DNA of 64,000 nt from Echria macrotheca (taxonomy: Eukaryota > Ascomycota > Sordariomycetes > Sordariales > Schizotheciaceae): contig MU839831.1 in NCBI GenBank assembly GCA_030411725.1, positions 1-64,000 of the forward strand, in the 5' to 3' direction. The notes beneath the pieces were generated by a model. That model worked only from the letters and a program-made list of their open reading frames with translations. It searched no databases and was not told the origin of the DNA. Both the position numbers and the translations under genes were made by a program. Shown here piece after piece: positions 43,901 to 54,600 of the stretch (position 1 is its first letter; each line of letters begins with the position of its first letter).

Positions 43901-44845
43901 ATGAACCTCCGCAGCTTCTGTGGGCTGGTGCTCGCCCTCTTATACCTGGATACCGCCGCCTCCATAAAGGTCGCCTTTAGTCCGATGTGGATCGAGGGCA
44001 CACCATTTGTCTACGCCAACAAGAACGTCTACAAGGCCGACACGGCGACGTCGGTCTCGGGAGGCGTGGCGAGCCTCGGGTCGGCCGAGCTGGGGGGCAA
44101 CGCTGAGACCCAGGGGCTAATACAGTACGTCAACCACAAGAACTACCGGCTCATCTACGTCGTGGTCGAGGTCACGTACCGCCTCGTGGCCAACAAGGCG
44201 GCGGGCATCAAGACGCTGGCCGACCTCAAGGGCAAGCGGATCGGGACCTTTCAGGGATCATCGGCCGAGGTGTTTGTGCGCATGCTGCTGGGGAGCGCCG
44301 GTCTCGCCAACAGCGACTACACGATTGTTTCGGGCAATGTGTGTATGCGGGCACCATGCGGAGCCAACACATTCCCGTCGCAGCTCAAGGCGAAACAAAT
44401 CGACGCCTTCGGCGTGTGGGAGACAGCCGTTGAACTGGGCGTCGAGGCTCTCGGCGAGGAAAACGCCGTCATCTTCAAGAATGCGTCAATCTACCGAGAG
44501 GTCTACAGCTTGTTCGCCACCCAGCAGAGTCTCCAGGACGCTACGACGCGCAAGAAGATCGTCGCCTACGTCAAAGCGCTCAACGAAACCCTCGACGTCT
44601 TCCGAAACGACCCCGAGAAGGTGTATCCCATGGTCAGCCAGGCCATCGGCGTCGACGTGCCGGTGCTGCGCAAGGTGTGGCCAGACCACGTCTGGGGTCC
44701 GGGTAGTTTGGGCACCGACCTCGTCGACTACTTGTACCGCGAGGATCAGTACCTGTCCAAGGCGAACAAGAGGACGGCAGCGACCAGGGACGAGTTGGAA
44801 AAGTTTATCGATCGGAGCGTGTACGAGGACGCCATGAAGTTGTAG
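43901..44845 (+). CDS. secreted solute-binding-protein fold (SsuA/NMT1-like)
   Basis: Single exon, 314 aa. The signal peptide is MNLRSFCGLVLALLYLDTAAS. The body resembles bacterial ABC-transporter substrate-binding proteins of the SsuA/NMT1/THI5-like fold: a first lobe with MWIEGTPFVYANK, the diagnostic IKTLADLKGKRIGTFQGSSA, then ALNETLDVFRNDPEKVYPMV in the C-terminal lobe. There are two cysteines in VCMRAPCGANTF. In bacteria such proteins deliver sulfonates, nitrate, pyrimidine or similar ligands to a permease; fungi lack that import system, so the job here must differ, perhaps ligand capture outside the cell. The absence of introns and the family's bacterial centre fit past lateral transfer, but codon use looks like the neighbours. 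The ligand is unknown. Confidence 0.8.
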   Translation: MNLRSFCGLVLALLYLDTAASIKVAFSPMWIEGTPFVYANKNVYKADTATSVSGGVASLGSAELGGNAETQGLIQYVNHKNYRLIYVVVEVTYRLVANKAAGIKTLADLKGKRIGTFQGSSAEVFVRMLLGSAGLANSDYTIVSGNVCMRAPCGANTFPSQLKAKQIDAFGVWETAVELGVEALGEENAVIFKNASIYREVYSLFATQQSLQDATTRKKIVAYVKALNETLDVFRNDPEKVYPMVSQAIGVDVPVLRKVWPDHVWGPGSLGTDLVDYLYREDQYLSKANKRTAATRDELEKFIDRSVYEDAMKL

Positions 44846-44953
44846 CTGTCAGAGGGCAGGCAGGTGGTTGAAGGGGAAAACACACGCGGTCACAGAGATT
44901 TCTCGAAAATCAGAAAGATATATCAATTATCAAGGTCTCGTACAACCCAGATA

Positions 44954-45586
44954 TTAACACCGCTGCGACTGGATCGCATATACGGTCGTGCACCCAATGT
45001 TATTGCACGAGTCGGGATTGCTGCAAGGGAAGCTAACAACCGCCGTCGGCAGCGCCCCTGAGCAGCCGCAAGGCCTCGTCAGCACCTCGGTCGTGGTGCA
45101 CTGCGGGACCAAGCACGACCGGCAGGCCGTAGCTGTCTGAGTGATGGTCGGGCACGCAGCGGCACCACCACATTGTCCTCCACCTCCTCCGGCAGTGACG
45201 GTCTGGCGCACCGTCTGGGTCGTGGTGCTGACGCTGACCTGCGTGCGTGTCACGGTTTGGGTTTGGGTCCGTATTATCGTGCTGCTGATGACCGCCGTGG
45301 CGGTGCTGGTTACGGTGCGGGCCGGGGCGGTGACGGTTACGGGCGGAATGGCCACCGTTTCTTGCTGGATATAGCTCTCTGTTGTGGTGACTGTCTCCGT
45401 CTCCGTCTCGGTAACTGTTACCGTGGGGAAAATGCCCGTGGTTCTCCCGGTGCGGATGGTCGACGGCGTCACCGTAATTTGGCCCAGAGCAGTGCTAAAG
45501 CGTGTTAGCGGCAGACGAGTAGAGGTTATAGGGGGGCCAACATACCTGGCGAGGACGCCAAAGAGGAGAGTTGCCTTGCCCAACAT
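44954..45586 (-). CDS. small Thr-rich, Cys-rich secreted protein
   Basis: Two minus-strand exons, 45586-45546 and 45494-44954, with a 51-nt intron (GTATGT...GCTTTAG), give 193 aa. Splicing creates a good signal peptide ending in TALGQ; the unspliced frame lacks it. The middle (about 25-130) is a Thr/Val-rich stalk with many TVT and TET repeats, probably heavily O-glycosylated. A Gly run leads to a C-terminal domain with about 11 cysteines (QCGGAAACP, CRSCLVPQC, RPCGCSG, CSNPDSCNNIGC). No known enzyme domain or GPI signal is seen. The shape is that of a wall-associated or effector-like protein. It converges with the solute-binding-protein gene, ends 108 bp apart. Confidence 0.75.
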   Translation of the reverse strand: MLGKATLLFGVLARYVGPPITSTRLPLTRFSTALGQITVTPSTIRTGRTTGIFPTVTVTETETETVTTTESYIQQETVAIPPVTVTAPARTVTSTATAVISSTIIRTQTQTVTRTQVSVSTTTQTVRQTVTAGGGGGQCGGAAACPTITQTATACRSCLVPQCTTTEVLTRPCGCSGALPTAVVSFPCSNPDSCNNIGCTTVYAIQSQRC

Positions 45587-46278
45587 CTTGTTCCCTGATT
45601 ATTATTCCTTCTCTCTCAATTGGCTCCTGATCTGTTGCTCTGTCCGATCCTGATGCTGACACGAATGCTGGCTCGAAAGGTTTCTGGGGAACGGCTCGTT
45701 ATATCCTCGTTGACGGCGGCCCGGCAGTGGCTTGGCACCAGGTTGCATGGCCGGCGACAGATATTGCAGCGTATATCACGGAGCATCCTTCGAGGGGAAC
45801 AATCATCAACGGCCGTCGTGTCCAGGTTCGTGGGAGCTCGACGCGCCGGGTGCGATTGTGAGCTCATCGCACATGCCCGCCAATGAGACGGCGCCGATTT
45901 AATTTGGCTGGTAATAAAGCCGGGCAAATTTGCGTAGTACTTGGAACCTTGTAAGTGGCGGGCCTTCTTCCGATCTGCCAGACGCCATGGCGGCTGAATA
46001 GGTAGACGTCCAGTTTCCCAGGAACTTTTAATATGGGAGCCGCTAAAAATAATCCCGCCGCCGGCCAGACAGATATTTGCACGGAAGCAACCGAATCGCC
46101 ACTCTGTCGAGATGTTGTGCATGTTTGCAATGGACTAGACCACTGCGGTTGAGACTATCAAAACAACGGCTCCTTCTCCTTTGAGCAGCGCCGCCGTTAC
46201 CCGAACGCCACGCCGATCCCTACCCGTACCATGAATTCTATACTACACAAACACATTGGACGCACTATGCAACCCCTG
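45587..46278. other. intergenic between two minus-strand genes
   Basis: 692 bp. Mutually overlapping frames of 85-170 codons exist, none with a family signal. It should contain the promoter of the Cys-rich protein and the 3' end of the receptor gene. Confidence 0.45.
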
Positions 46279-47648
46279 CTACTCCTTGGCTCCAGACCCG
46301 GTCCGCGTGTGTCTCGACCCGGATCTCGAGTTGCTGGTAAGCTGTGTCTCGCTGATCCACGTGGACCCGCTCATCGTGACAAGGTCCTTCCGGGGCTTAT
46401 TATAGTAGTAAACCCTTCTCGACGATCCAGTTGTATCCACCAGACGCCTCCGAGACCTGCTCGTGCTATGCCCGCTCCGGTGCTGCCGCCTCCGTGACGA
46501 ACTCGCTCCGCGTGCTAGCATGCGAAGCATTGGTACCGAGGAGGCCATGATGGTCACGGCTGCCTCGGCCGCTCCCCACATGACTAGTGCAACTCCATCG
46601 TCTATGGATGTTAGCTGCGAGAAACACACAAGGATGAGATCCTTACGGGAGAAGTCTCGTCCCCCGATCTCGGGGAGCGACGAGCACTTGATGAACGCTG
46701 CTGCCGCGGCACTGGAAGCAGTGTCAGAAATAGTATCTTCTCAACGGTTTACACACTTACAATACACCCATGCTCATCGCGAGTGCGACGCCAATCTTCT
46801 CTTTTGTCTCCATCTGCATTCTCATGATGAACTGCCAGGGTATTATAGCAAAAACCAAGTCGAGAATGCCAGAGTACGCTTCCAATCAGTCAGTATCGCC
46901 CAAATCATGGGTTGCCTGGAGAACTCACCACTGACGAAAATCCCGTAGGTAATCATCACATTGGGACTCCAGCAAGTGCCTTTGATGAACGGATTCCAGG
47001 CTTTCTCTAGTGGCGTGCAGCTGACCCAGAAGAACATGGCGGCCATGCCAAACAGCAGGTTCATGGACACAATGGAGAACCATATAAAAATTCGGGTGCG
47101 GCCGTGGATGCCGTCCGAGACCATCAGCAGTGTGACGGCAAACGAGGTCTTGCTCCACGACTGGCTGCAAATGGCGAGTGTGACGAGAATCTGGCCGATC
47201 AAGAGCAAATCGTCGAGATTTCGTGATGGAACTTCCCACGCGTGTTTTCCATAGCCCAGGCCGACCCCTATATGGGTTAAGATGGTCGCTCCAAGGAGCG
47301 CCAGCTGTGGTGTATGTATGAGCATTCGTTCCAGCCAACGTGACCAAAACCGGAGCTTACCCAAGCCGCAATGGCAAAGTAATCATCGGCATGTAGTCGC
47401 CGGTGTCTCTGGATCTTGCAGTATATCCTCAAGGCGAGAAACACCAGCGCTACTGCCGCCATGATCCATACCGAAACTCGCAACGTCGGGCCCAGATCGT
47501 CGTATTGGAATCGCCCGCGAAACCCGCCTCCGGGTCCCCCATTGTCCATTGATCCATCGCTGCTGTTCAAACTTCCACCCCCCGTAAAATTCCTCGCGTC
47601 GGTCCCGGTGTCGTTGTCACGAGAAAAGGTCGAGTTAGAGAAGTCCAT
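46279..47648 (-). CDS. Pth11-like / rhodopsin-domain membrane protein
   Basis: Four minus-strand exons, 47648-47361, 47304-46929, 46878-46761 and 46711-46279, with introns of 56, 50 and 49 nt, give 404 aa. Each junction restores family motifs (AIAAW to LALLGATIL, GIFVS to AYSGILDLVFAIIPWQFI, MGV to FAAAAFIKC). The extracellular N terminus is Asn/Gly-rich with several N-x-S/T sites. Membrane segments include VSVWIMAAVALVFLALRIY, LLLIGQILVTLAICSQSW, FSIVSMNLLFGMAAMFFWVS, VFAIIPW and VALVMWGAAEAAVTIMASSV. The C-terminal tail is Ser/Arg-rich and probably cytoplasmic. It is in the same broad family as the protein at 38322 but not a close copy. The likely role is sensing of external cues; the ligand is unknown. 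Confidence 0.87.
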
Positions 47649-49138
47649 AGTCGTTAGTCCTCCGCGGACGACCAGTATCCCAAACAATGGTCGTTTGTAG
47701 CTCTCGATGGCGGCTCAGTGGGTCATGATCCGGTGTGCTCCGATTTTTAAGCTTTGAAGAACAAGACGAAAGTGGCGCAGAACTGGGGAAGGACGGGAGA
47801 AGGTGGGTTCACAAACGTCCCTTATCCCTGATTCTTTCTGGCCCGGAGAAACCGGCCATGGCGACTGGGGATTCCGTCTCAACTAAAGTTTGGGTCGGAT
47901 CTGGACAGTGATTTTGGGGCGGTATCATCGGCGTGAACGATGCGCGCAATGCCCTATGCGATTGGCGTCGGCCAACCAAATAAAGAGACGAAACTTCCCG
48001 TTTTCGGTGTTCCTTTCTGGGATTTGACAGCGGAAGCTTCTGGGGCTGTCGATCCGGCATTTCGCTGAAACGCACGGGCGGTTGTGTAGCGTGACATCGG
48101 GGGGCTCTTGAGATGATGGCATGACGTCCTAGCAAACTACGAGTCGAGGTTGGGTATTTTGGGGATTGTTTACCCCCGAGTCAAGGGCAGAAATAGTGAT
48201 AGGCTAAACAAATTTGTTGTTAGCTAGAGTTTTCAAGGTTGGTTGCGAGAACGTGACTGCTTGATGAGCTTTGTGATACCACACGGTTTACTACGGGTTC
48301 GATAAGTGAGTCGGTACGTTGGCTCCAAAATCAACACAATAGGCACCCCGAGGTAGTGAATTCCGAAAATTCGAGGTATTCAAGCGTGGCAATTCGCCCA
48401 TAACCAACCAGTCCAAATTTTGAACAAGTCGCTGGATTCTAGTTCTTCGACCCGTTGTCATTTCAGGATGTTCCCCAAAGGGAAGTAGTGTTGGGAGGTC
48501 CTAGCGCACATACGCCCCCTTTGAATCTCATCCCGAAGTCTCCGGCTCGGCGCAACTCCTTACCCAGAAACCAGACTTGTCGATCACACACGTTCGGACG
48601 TCAAACCCCCACAAAATGAACTGGAAACCGGGTCGGGGTTTTTCTTTTTCTGGAAGAGATGGTGTTCCATGACCAGGATGGAACTACCGGGTCCATAAGC
48701 TTGGCGTCAAGCTTGATATGCACCTCTTTGGGAGTCACTGGACTCGTTTTGCACCGGATCGTATCGCTGTGTACATGTATTCATTTGTGAACAGCGAAGA
48801 CGGACTTTACAGCTCACCGGACATAAAAGCTTACTAGATACATGTACAGTATTCTGGACATTCACTCGATTGCTCCGATAGAATACCGAGCTCACGGCGG
48901 GAACAGTCCTCGTGTGATTGCGTTGTCACAGATACTTTAGGTAAGCACAAGATGAGGATGCCATGCCCATTATCGCCATGAATGTTATTTCGCTCGGCAG
49001 TCCGTCCGCAAGCATCTTAGTCATGTGACAGATGTAACATGAATCCGATCCCGTCTCTAAACCAACCTTGAGTCAACAACATCCCACCACGACCAACCCT
49101 CTCAAAACCTCTTGACCGACATCGTTTCTCGTGCAAAA
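47649..49138. other. 1.5-kb divergent intergenic region
   Basis: No gene supported. It separates the minus-strand receptor gene from the plus-strand hydrolase and must hold both promoters. Only short frames with no family signal. Confidence 0.5.
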
Positions 49139-49900
49139 ATGCCATCTAAACCCATCATCGTCATCATCCCCGGCGCCTTCCACCGCCCAAGTCACTATAA
49201 TGACGTCATCAACCCCCTCCAATCCCGCGGCTACACAGTCATCAGCATTCCTCTCGCGGTATGCGGCGATGACGGCGTCTCGCCCGACGCCACGCCCGCC
49301 GACGACGTCAAGATCCTCTACGCAGCCCTACTTCCCCTCCTTGACGCGGGAAAAGAAGCTGTAATCGTCGCACACAGCTACGGCTCGACCCCTGCCACAG
49401 CAGCGATCAAGTCCCAAACCAAGGCCGAGCGACGAGCGCGGGGACTGAAGGGTGGCATTGTCGGCGCGATCTGGATCGCGGGGTTTTCGTTCCCCGTCCC
49501 CGGGAAGAACATCCGCGGAGAGGACGGCGATATGCCGCTCCGCCCGAACCGGGTGCTCGAGGACGGACTCGTGTCGGTGACGGAGGGTGCAAAGGCCGAG
49601 TTTTATAATGATGTCGAGCCAGCGAAAGCTGATGCCGCGTTTGCTTCCCTATGTCGGTTCCAGTCGTGGAGGAGCATGAATACCCCGCCGGCGTTCATTG
49701 AGGCTGAGATTACGGTGCCGAAGTGGTATATCTTGTGCGAGAAGGACCAGACGGTGTTGCCGGCAGTGCAGGAGAGCATGGCCAGCGTGGGCAAGTTTGA
49801 TCGGGTGATTAGGCTCGCGTCGGGCCATGCACCGTTCTTGAGTGTTCCGGAGGAGGTGGTCGGTGTTGTCGAGGATTTTTGTAGAAACGTTCTCGAATGA
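49139..49900 (+). CDS. alpha/beta hydrolase
   Basis: Single exon, 253 aa. ATG 49139 is chosen because it starts directly before the first beta strand; the longer frame would need TTG. Motifs in order: IIVIIPGAFHRPSHYNDVI (oxyanion-hole region), AVIVAHSYGSTPATAAI with the nucleophile Ser in H-S-Y-G-S, VPKWYILCEKDQTVLP with the acid Asp, and RLASGHAPFLSVPEEV with the catalytic His. This resembles the AB_hydrolase_6/salicylate-esterase-like group of small esterases. The triad is complete, so it should be active; the substrate is unknown. There is no signal peptide, so it is cytosolic. Confidence 0.9.
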   Translation: MPSKPIIVIIPGAFHRPSHYNDVINPLQSRGYTVISIPLAVCGDDGVSPDATPADDVKILYAALLPLLDAGKEAVIVAHSYGSTPATAAIKSQTKAERRARGLKGGIVGAIWIAGFSFPVPGKNIRGEDGDMPLRPNRVLEDGLVSVTEGAKAEFYNDVEPAKADAAFASLCRFQSWRSMNTPPAFIEAEITVPKWYILCEKDQTVLPAVQESMASVGKFDRVIRLASGHAPFLSVPEEVVGVVEDFCRNVLE

Positions 49901-50631
49901 ACCACGGGACGCGCATTGTTGAGTTAGTGCTCGGGTACCGGGGAATCGTTGCCACTAAACAAGGTACTATTTGACTCCAACCGTGGGCGGTTCTTGTGGT
50001 ACCCCGTCTGCTATATTGTCTCTGTGGTTTAGGAAGATCCCGGAATGTCGCTCCGAATCGTGGGGCCCTCTTGTACAAGTACTCGGCAGCCCGCTGATTG
50101 CCGGTCAGTGATCGGTGGGCTCGAGCATACAACCAGCGCACTTTGCGGAGTAGAAAGAAGGTGTCTCACTAGGAGGTGGACGACAAGAGGACTACGAGTG
50201 CCTGAGGTCTTGAAACGCATGTTGATATGTCCTGGGAAGCTAGCTGAAAGAAATCCTGGCTTCGAAAGTTCGGAAGTTCAATTTTTGGCGGATCCCGGGA
50301 CTTGCAAGTGATGCGGTCCACCTGTCAATTATTACATGGTCAAGAGGAGTCGGAGTTGCATTTCTCCATCTCGGGTACCTGACATACTACTAACGTTCCC
50401 CAATTCCGGAGTATCTAGATAAATTGTATCGACATCTTCTTCCCGGCAGCCGGGAACCGCCCCTGTGATGACGTTTTCCGCCGCGGCGCCAGGCCGGGGT
50501 AAATACCCCCCTCGATCCTCGGCTGGGTCCAGTCCGGGGAACCAGTCGCGGATGCGGGGGTGTTCGGCATCGGTCTCGGTAAATCACACCTACGTCTCTG
50601 TATAGAAATATATAAAGAGATCTCTATATAA
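49901..50631. other. intergenic with A/T-rich core promoter
   Basis: 731 bp without a supported gene. Directly before the next start lies an AT-rich patch (about 50606-50631) with TATAAAG and TATATAAATG around the palindrome AGAGATCTCT, a plausible core promoter. Confidence 0.5.
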
Positions 50632-51342
50632 ATGATGTTCGAACGCGCAGCTGTAACTTCAACTCATTGTGGCGCACCGTTGATGACTGGAACCATGGCG
50701 CTGGCACCAGCGACCCTCAACCTGGCGGGTGTAGCCCCGACCCTGCCGGTCCCGACACTCACCAAGGACTTCCACCTCGAATGTGATCTTAATCCTAAAC
50801 TCGGCCTGGGATCCGGGCCCGGCGGCACGGTATGGAACTGGATCAGCTTCACGGGAGGCATGTGGAACGCGACCTGGGGTAATGGGACGATTGAGGTATA
50901 TCCGCCCCCTTTTTCGGTCAAGACCGTCCTGACAAAAGAAAATGAAGCTCGGGGGCCACGATTACCAATACGTCCTTCCGGAACTGGCTGCTAAGCTGGA
51001 CACACGGTACCTGCTCAAGACGGCCGACACTGTGCCGGCGTACATCGAGATCAAGACGGACGGGTGGCGGACCGGTCCGCCCGACGTGCTTCGCGACCTG
51101 AATGATCCGGCCAAGGCGGATGACGTCGATCCGAGTCTGTACAAGTTCCGACTGTATATTAGCATGAACACTGGTATGTTCCTCGGTTATCTTTCTGGGA
51201 TTGTACATGCGTTCTGGGCCGGAGGTGCTAACTGAGGTGATTAGGCGATGTGAGGTACAACTTCGTCAATACCACCATGTGGCTCGCCAGCGGCATGCGC
51301 AAGGGCGCAAAGGTGATCTACGATGCCTATCGTGTGGGGTGA
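50632..51342 (+). CDS. DUF3237-like protein
   Basis: Three exons, 50632-50895, 50948-51173 and 51245-51342, with introns of 52 nt (GTATAT...AATGAAG) and 71 nt (GTATGT...GATTAG), give 195 aa. Without splicing the frame breaks at both places. The order of motifs follows the DUF3237 beta-barrel family: a first strand block FHLECDLNPKLGLGSGPGGT, SFTGGMWNATWGNGTIE, then LGGHDYQYVLPE, DTRYLLKTADTVPAYIEIKT and GDVRYNFVNTTMWLASG. The start is uncertain: MMFERAAV at 50632 sits only a few bases from the TATA-like patch, and an ATG at 50689 is also in frame. No clear signal peptide. The biochemical role of the family is not settled. Confidence 0.78.
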
Positions 51343-51686
51343 GCGATACATGTCAGATGGACCGCCAGGGAGAAAAATTGATGACTTTCCAAAGCAAAAG
51401 GCTTCTGTCTATATCATGTTACAACCATGACATGACCCGGTGAACCGTGATACCCGCTAGGCTGACTTGGTCTGCCTAGTCTCCGAAAGTGAGGACTTGG
51501 AGCCGGTGCGAGTAGCTCCCGGGGCAAATCGCCCGACGACGGTATATGTAAGACAGAAATACCAATCTAGTGGCTCTTGACATCCATCACTTCCAAGTCG
51601 CAAATCGAAAGTCTGGAAACCGTACCGACCTAAGAAATAGACTGCCCACTATCAACAACAAACCGGCACCACGGAAATCCCTGATT
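51343..51686. other. short convergent intergenic region
   Basis: 344 bp between the 3' ends of two convergent genes. Nothing recognisable; probably both terminators. Confidence 0.45.
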
Positions 51687-54600
51687 CTACTCATCAGATT
51701 TGCCCTCTCCCTCACCATCAACCTCACTGCCCCCGTTATCTTCATCCTCGTTCTCCACTCCCTCCGGAACTTCCCCTTCTGCAACCTCGTCATGCCCTCC
51801 CATTGAATGCGAACTTGTCATCTCTTCACCGTGCTCACTCCCGGTGGTAATCGAGCCAATATCCTCCTCCTCGCCGGCCATCCTCCAGTCCAAGTGGCCT
51901 ACCGCGTGAATCCTACGCCAGGACTGGTAGCAGTGGAGACACAATATGGTGAGATTGCCTCCACACTCGTATGCTTCACAGATATACCGGTACCCGACGA
52001 AGCTCTGCAAGGAAAGTCAGTGTGGGGCCAACCAGGAGAAATCGGGGGAATGAATGTGTAGAAAGACACGGGAAACCACTCACAAGTTGGCAGTGAGCAC
52101 ACCATGTGGATTCATCGCTGGCTTTGACGCCCCGCTTGCCGCCGCCTGATTTCCAGTCCCAGTCGCGGTCTTCGTCACTCACACCTTCGAAATCTTCAGG
52201 TCTAGGTGCCAGCAAGTTGACCAGGTCGGCTTGATGATCTTGTACCTCATTGTAGGCATTATTTAACCCATAGTATGTGGCAGTTTTGATGGGGGTCCAG
52301 GTGCGGTCGATACCCTGGCCTCGTACCAGACGGCGAGCGCCGCGACTGAGAAGCTCCTGGATGATGTTCCAATAGTCGTTTCCATAGCTCCATTTCATCC
52401 GCAATGCCCAGAGGAGGGGCGTCCATTCGTGCAGGTCCTTCTGATCAACAAGCCCAGGCCGTTTGTCCAGTACGAGCCGAACAACATCCAGCTGCCCACT
52501 CAGGACGGCGCAGTGCAGCGCGGTCCGGTTGATGATGTCGACGGCATCTAGGTCCGCGCCATGTTCCAGCAGCGGTTCGACGTGTTCGCGCGTATTGTAG
52601 AGAGCAAAATGTAAGGGCGTCCGACCGGCATTGTCTTTAACGTTGACATCTGCGTCATATTTCTCGATGAGCATACGAATCATATCAGGGGTCGACCTGA
52701 GACAGGCGATTTCCAGCGCACCGCTCCAGTACATTGTTGGCACGTCAACCCGGGCATGACATTCCTCGAGAAGATAACGGGTTATTTCGTACCCTGCCTC
52801 TCTATTGTCCCGGAGCAATGCAGAGTTGATGGCAGTCCATTGGTCGTTGGGGTACCGACGATCCACGTCAACTGGATCCATGGCTTTGGTATGCATGATT
52901 CGGACCATTTCCAAGTCGCCAAAGGAGCAGGCTGCGAGGAATGGGCTGATATTTCTTCCATCGCTTGCGTTCACCGATGCTCCATGCTCAACCAAGCATT
53001 GTGCTGCGGCTGTGTTCTGCTGGCGCGCAGCGATGGCTAGAGGCGTGTTGCCGCCCGAATCAAACAGCTCGGCATTGGCTCCGGCTTTGAGCAACAGGGC
53101 TATCATCTCCGAGCTGGTTTCATAGGTGATGCAGTGAAGTGCCGTCTCCTCCTCGCCATTTCTCTTGTTGGGGTCCAGTCGATATGGGTCTTCCAGGAGC
53201 CGCTGGAGGGACTTCGGTTTCAAGGTTCTCACGCAAGCTTGAAGCAGATTATGTGTCGCCGGGAGCGAGGACCCATCAGGATAGTACCGCAAGAACCTCT
53301 CCATCATATCATCGCTGAGGCGCCTCTCCGCCGCCGCCTTCAGGCCATAGTCGAGCGTTGTCTTGCTCGGCTTTGCTTCAAGGATCGCTTCGACCACCTG
53401 CGGGTGGCCATACATAACAGAAAACCACAAGGATGGCAAGGGCTCGTCGTCTTCGGTAAGTATATTGATGTCGGCACCGGCGGCAATAAGCTGCTTGGTT
53501 ATCTCGGCATTGTCATAGCACGCGTGAATGGGAAACCAGGTCGCGTTTCCTTTGGCGTTGACATCCGCATTGGCCTCGATAAGTAGCTCCGCAGCTTCCA
53601 CCATGCCCCTGTAGGCTGCATGGAACAGCGGGGTTCGGTCCCAGTAACTAATGATCTGAGATTTGATATCCGCGCCCTTTTCGACGAGGTACTTGATGCA
53701 TCCCAGGTCTGTAACCGAGTTCATCAAGGCAGACTCGAGGCCTTTGGTTGCACCAGCTTCCAGGACCTCAGCGGTCGCCCACGGCGATTCTGCACCATTC
53801 TTGAACACAAGCTCAAGCACCGGCGGCCGTTGGCTGTCGACAGCGGCTGTGACCCACATATTGAAATATGATGGAAACTCGGGATCTTTGAGCAGCGCCT
53901 GCCGTGGGCCTGATAAAAGATCGATAAGATCAAGTACATGCGGCCATAGTCCGATAGCCTGCGAGGCGGCAAAGGGGGCTTCCTCGTCATCCGATAAATC
54001 TCGATATAGCAGGTTTTTACGCAGATATTTCATAAATCTGCTGTCTTTGGCGATATCTGTGGTCCCTGTGCTGTCTTCGTCATGCGGGTCGGCATCGAGT
54101 TTGCGCTCGATATATCTCAGAATGGCCTGTATGGGTTTGCGTCGACCGAATCTTGCCTGCCGAAAGACGGCCACGTAAAAGCGGATGGAAGTGGGAATTT
54201 CTGGGTCACTGGCCCACTCGTGTCTTAGCACGTCGATGACTTCGCTTCTCCCAAACTGCATGGCACCCAACACAGGACGTGGCGTCAAACTCAGGTCGTC
54301 CATAGCTGCATCGGCGGCGGTTTTGTTCTCGCGGAAGAGCATTTCCACGACCTTGACGTGTCCTCGTTGGCAGGCGAAACTCAATGGTAACTGGAATTCG
54401 TTGTGGTTGGCTAGCACCCACTCTTGAGTCTCGGGCATGTCCAAGATTGCTTTGACGGAGGGAACGTGACCAAGCGAAGCCGCACGTGCGAGAAGGCGCC
54501 CGGGCTGACCTACACGTTTCGGGTGTTTCTCCTGCACGCTCAAAACAAGGTTGAAGACGTCATTGCTGCCGCTCTCCATCGCAGCTAGTATGAGTTCATC

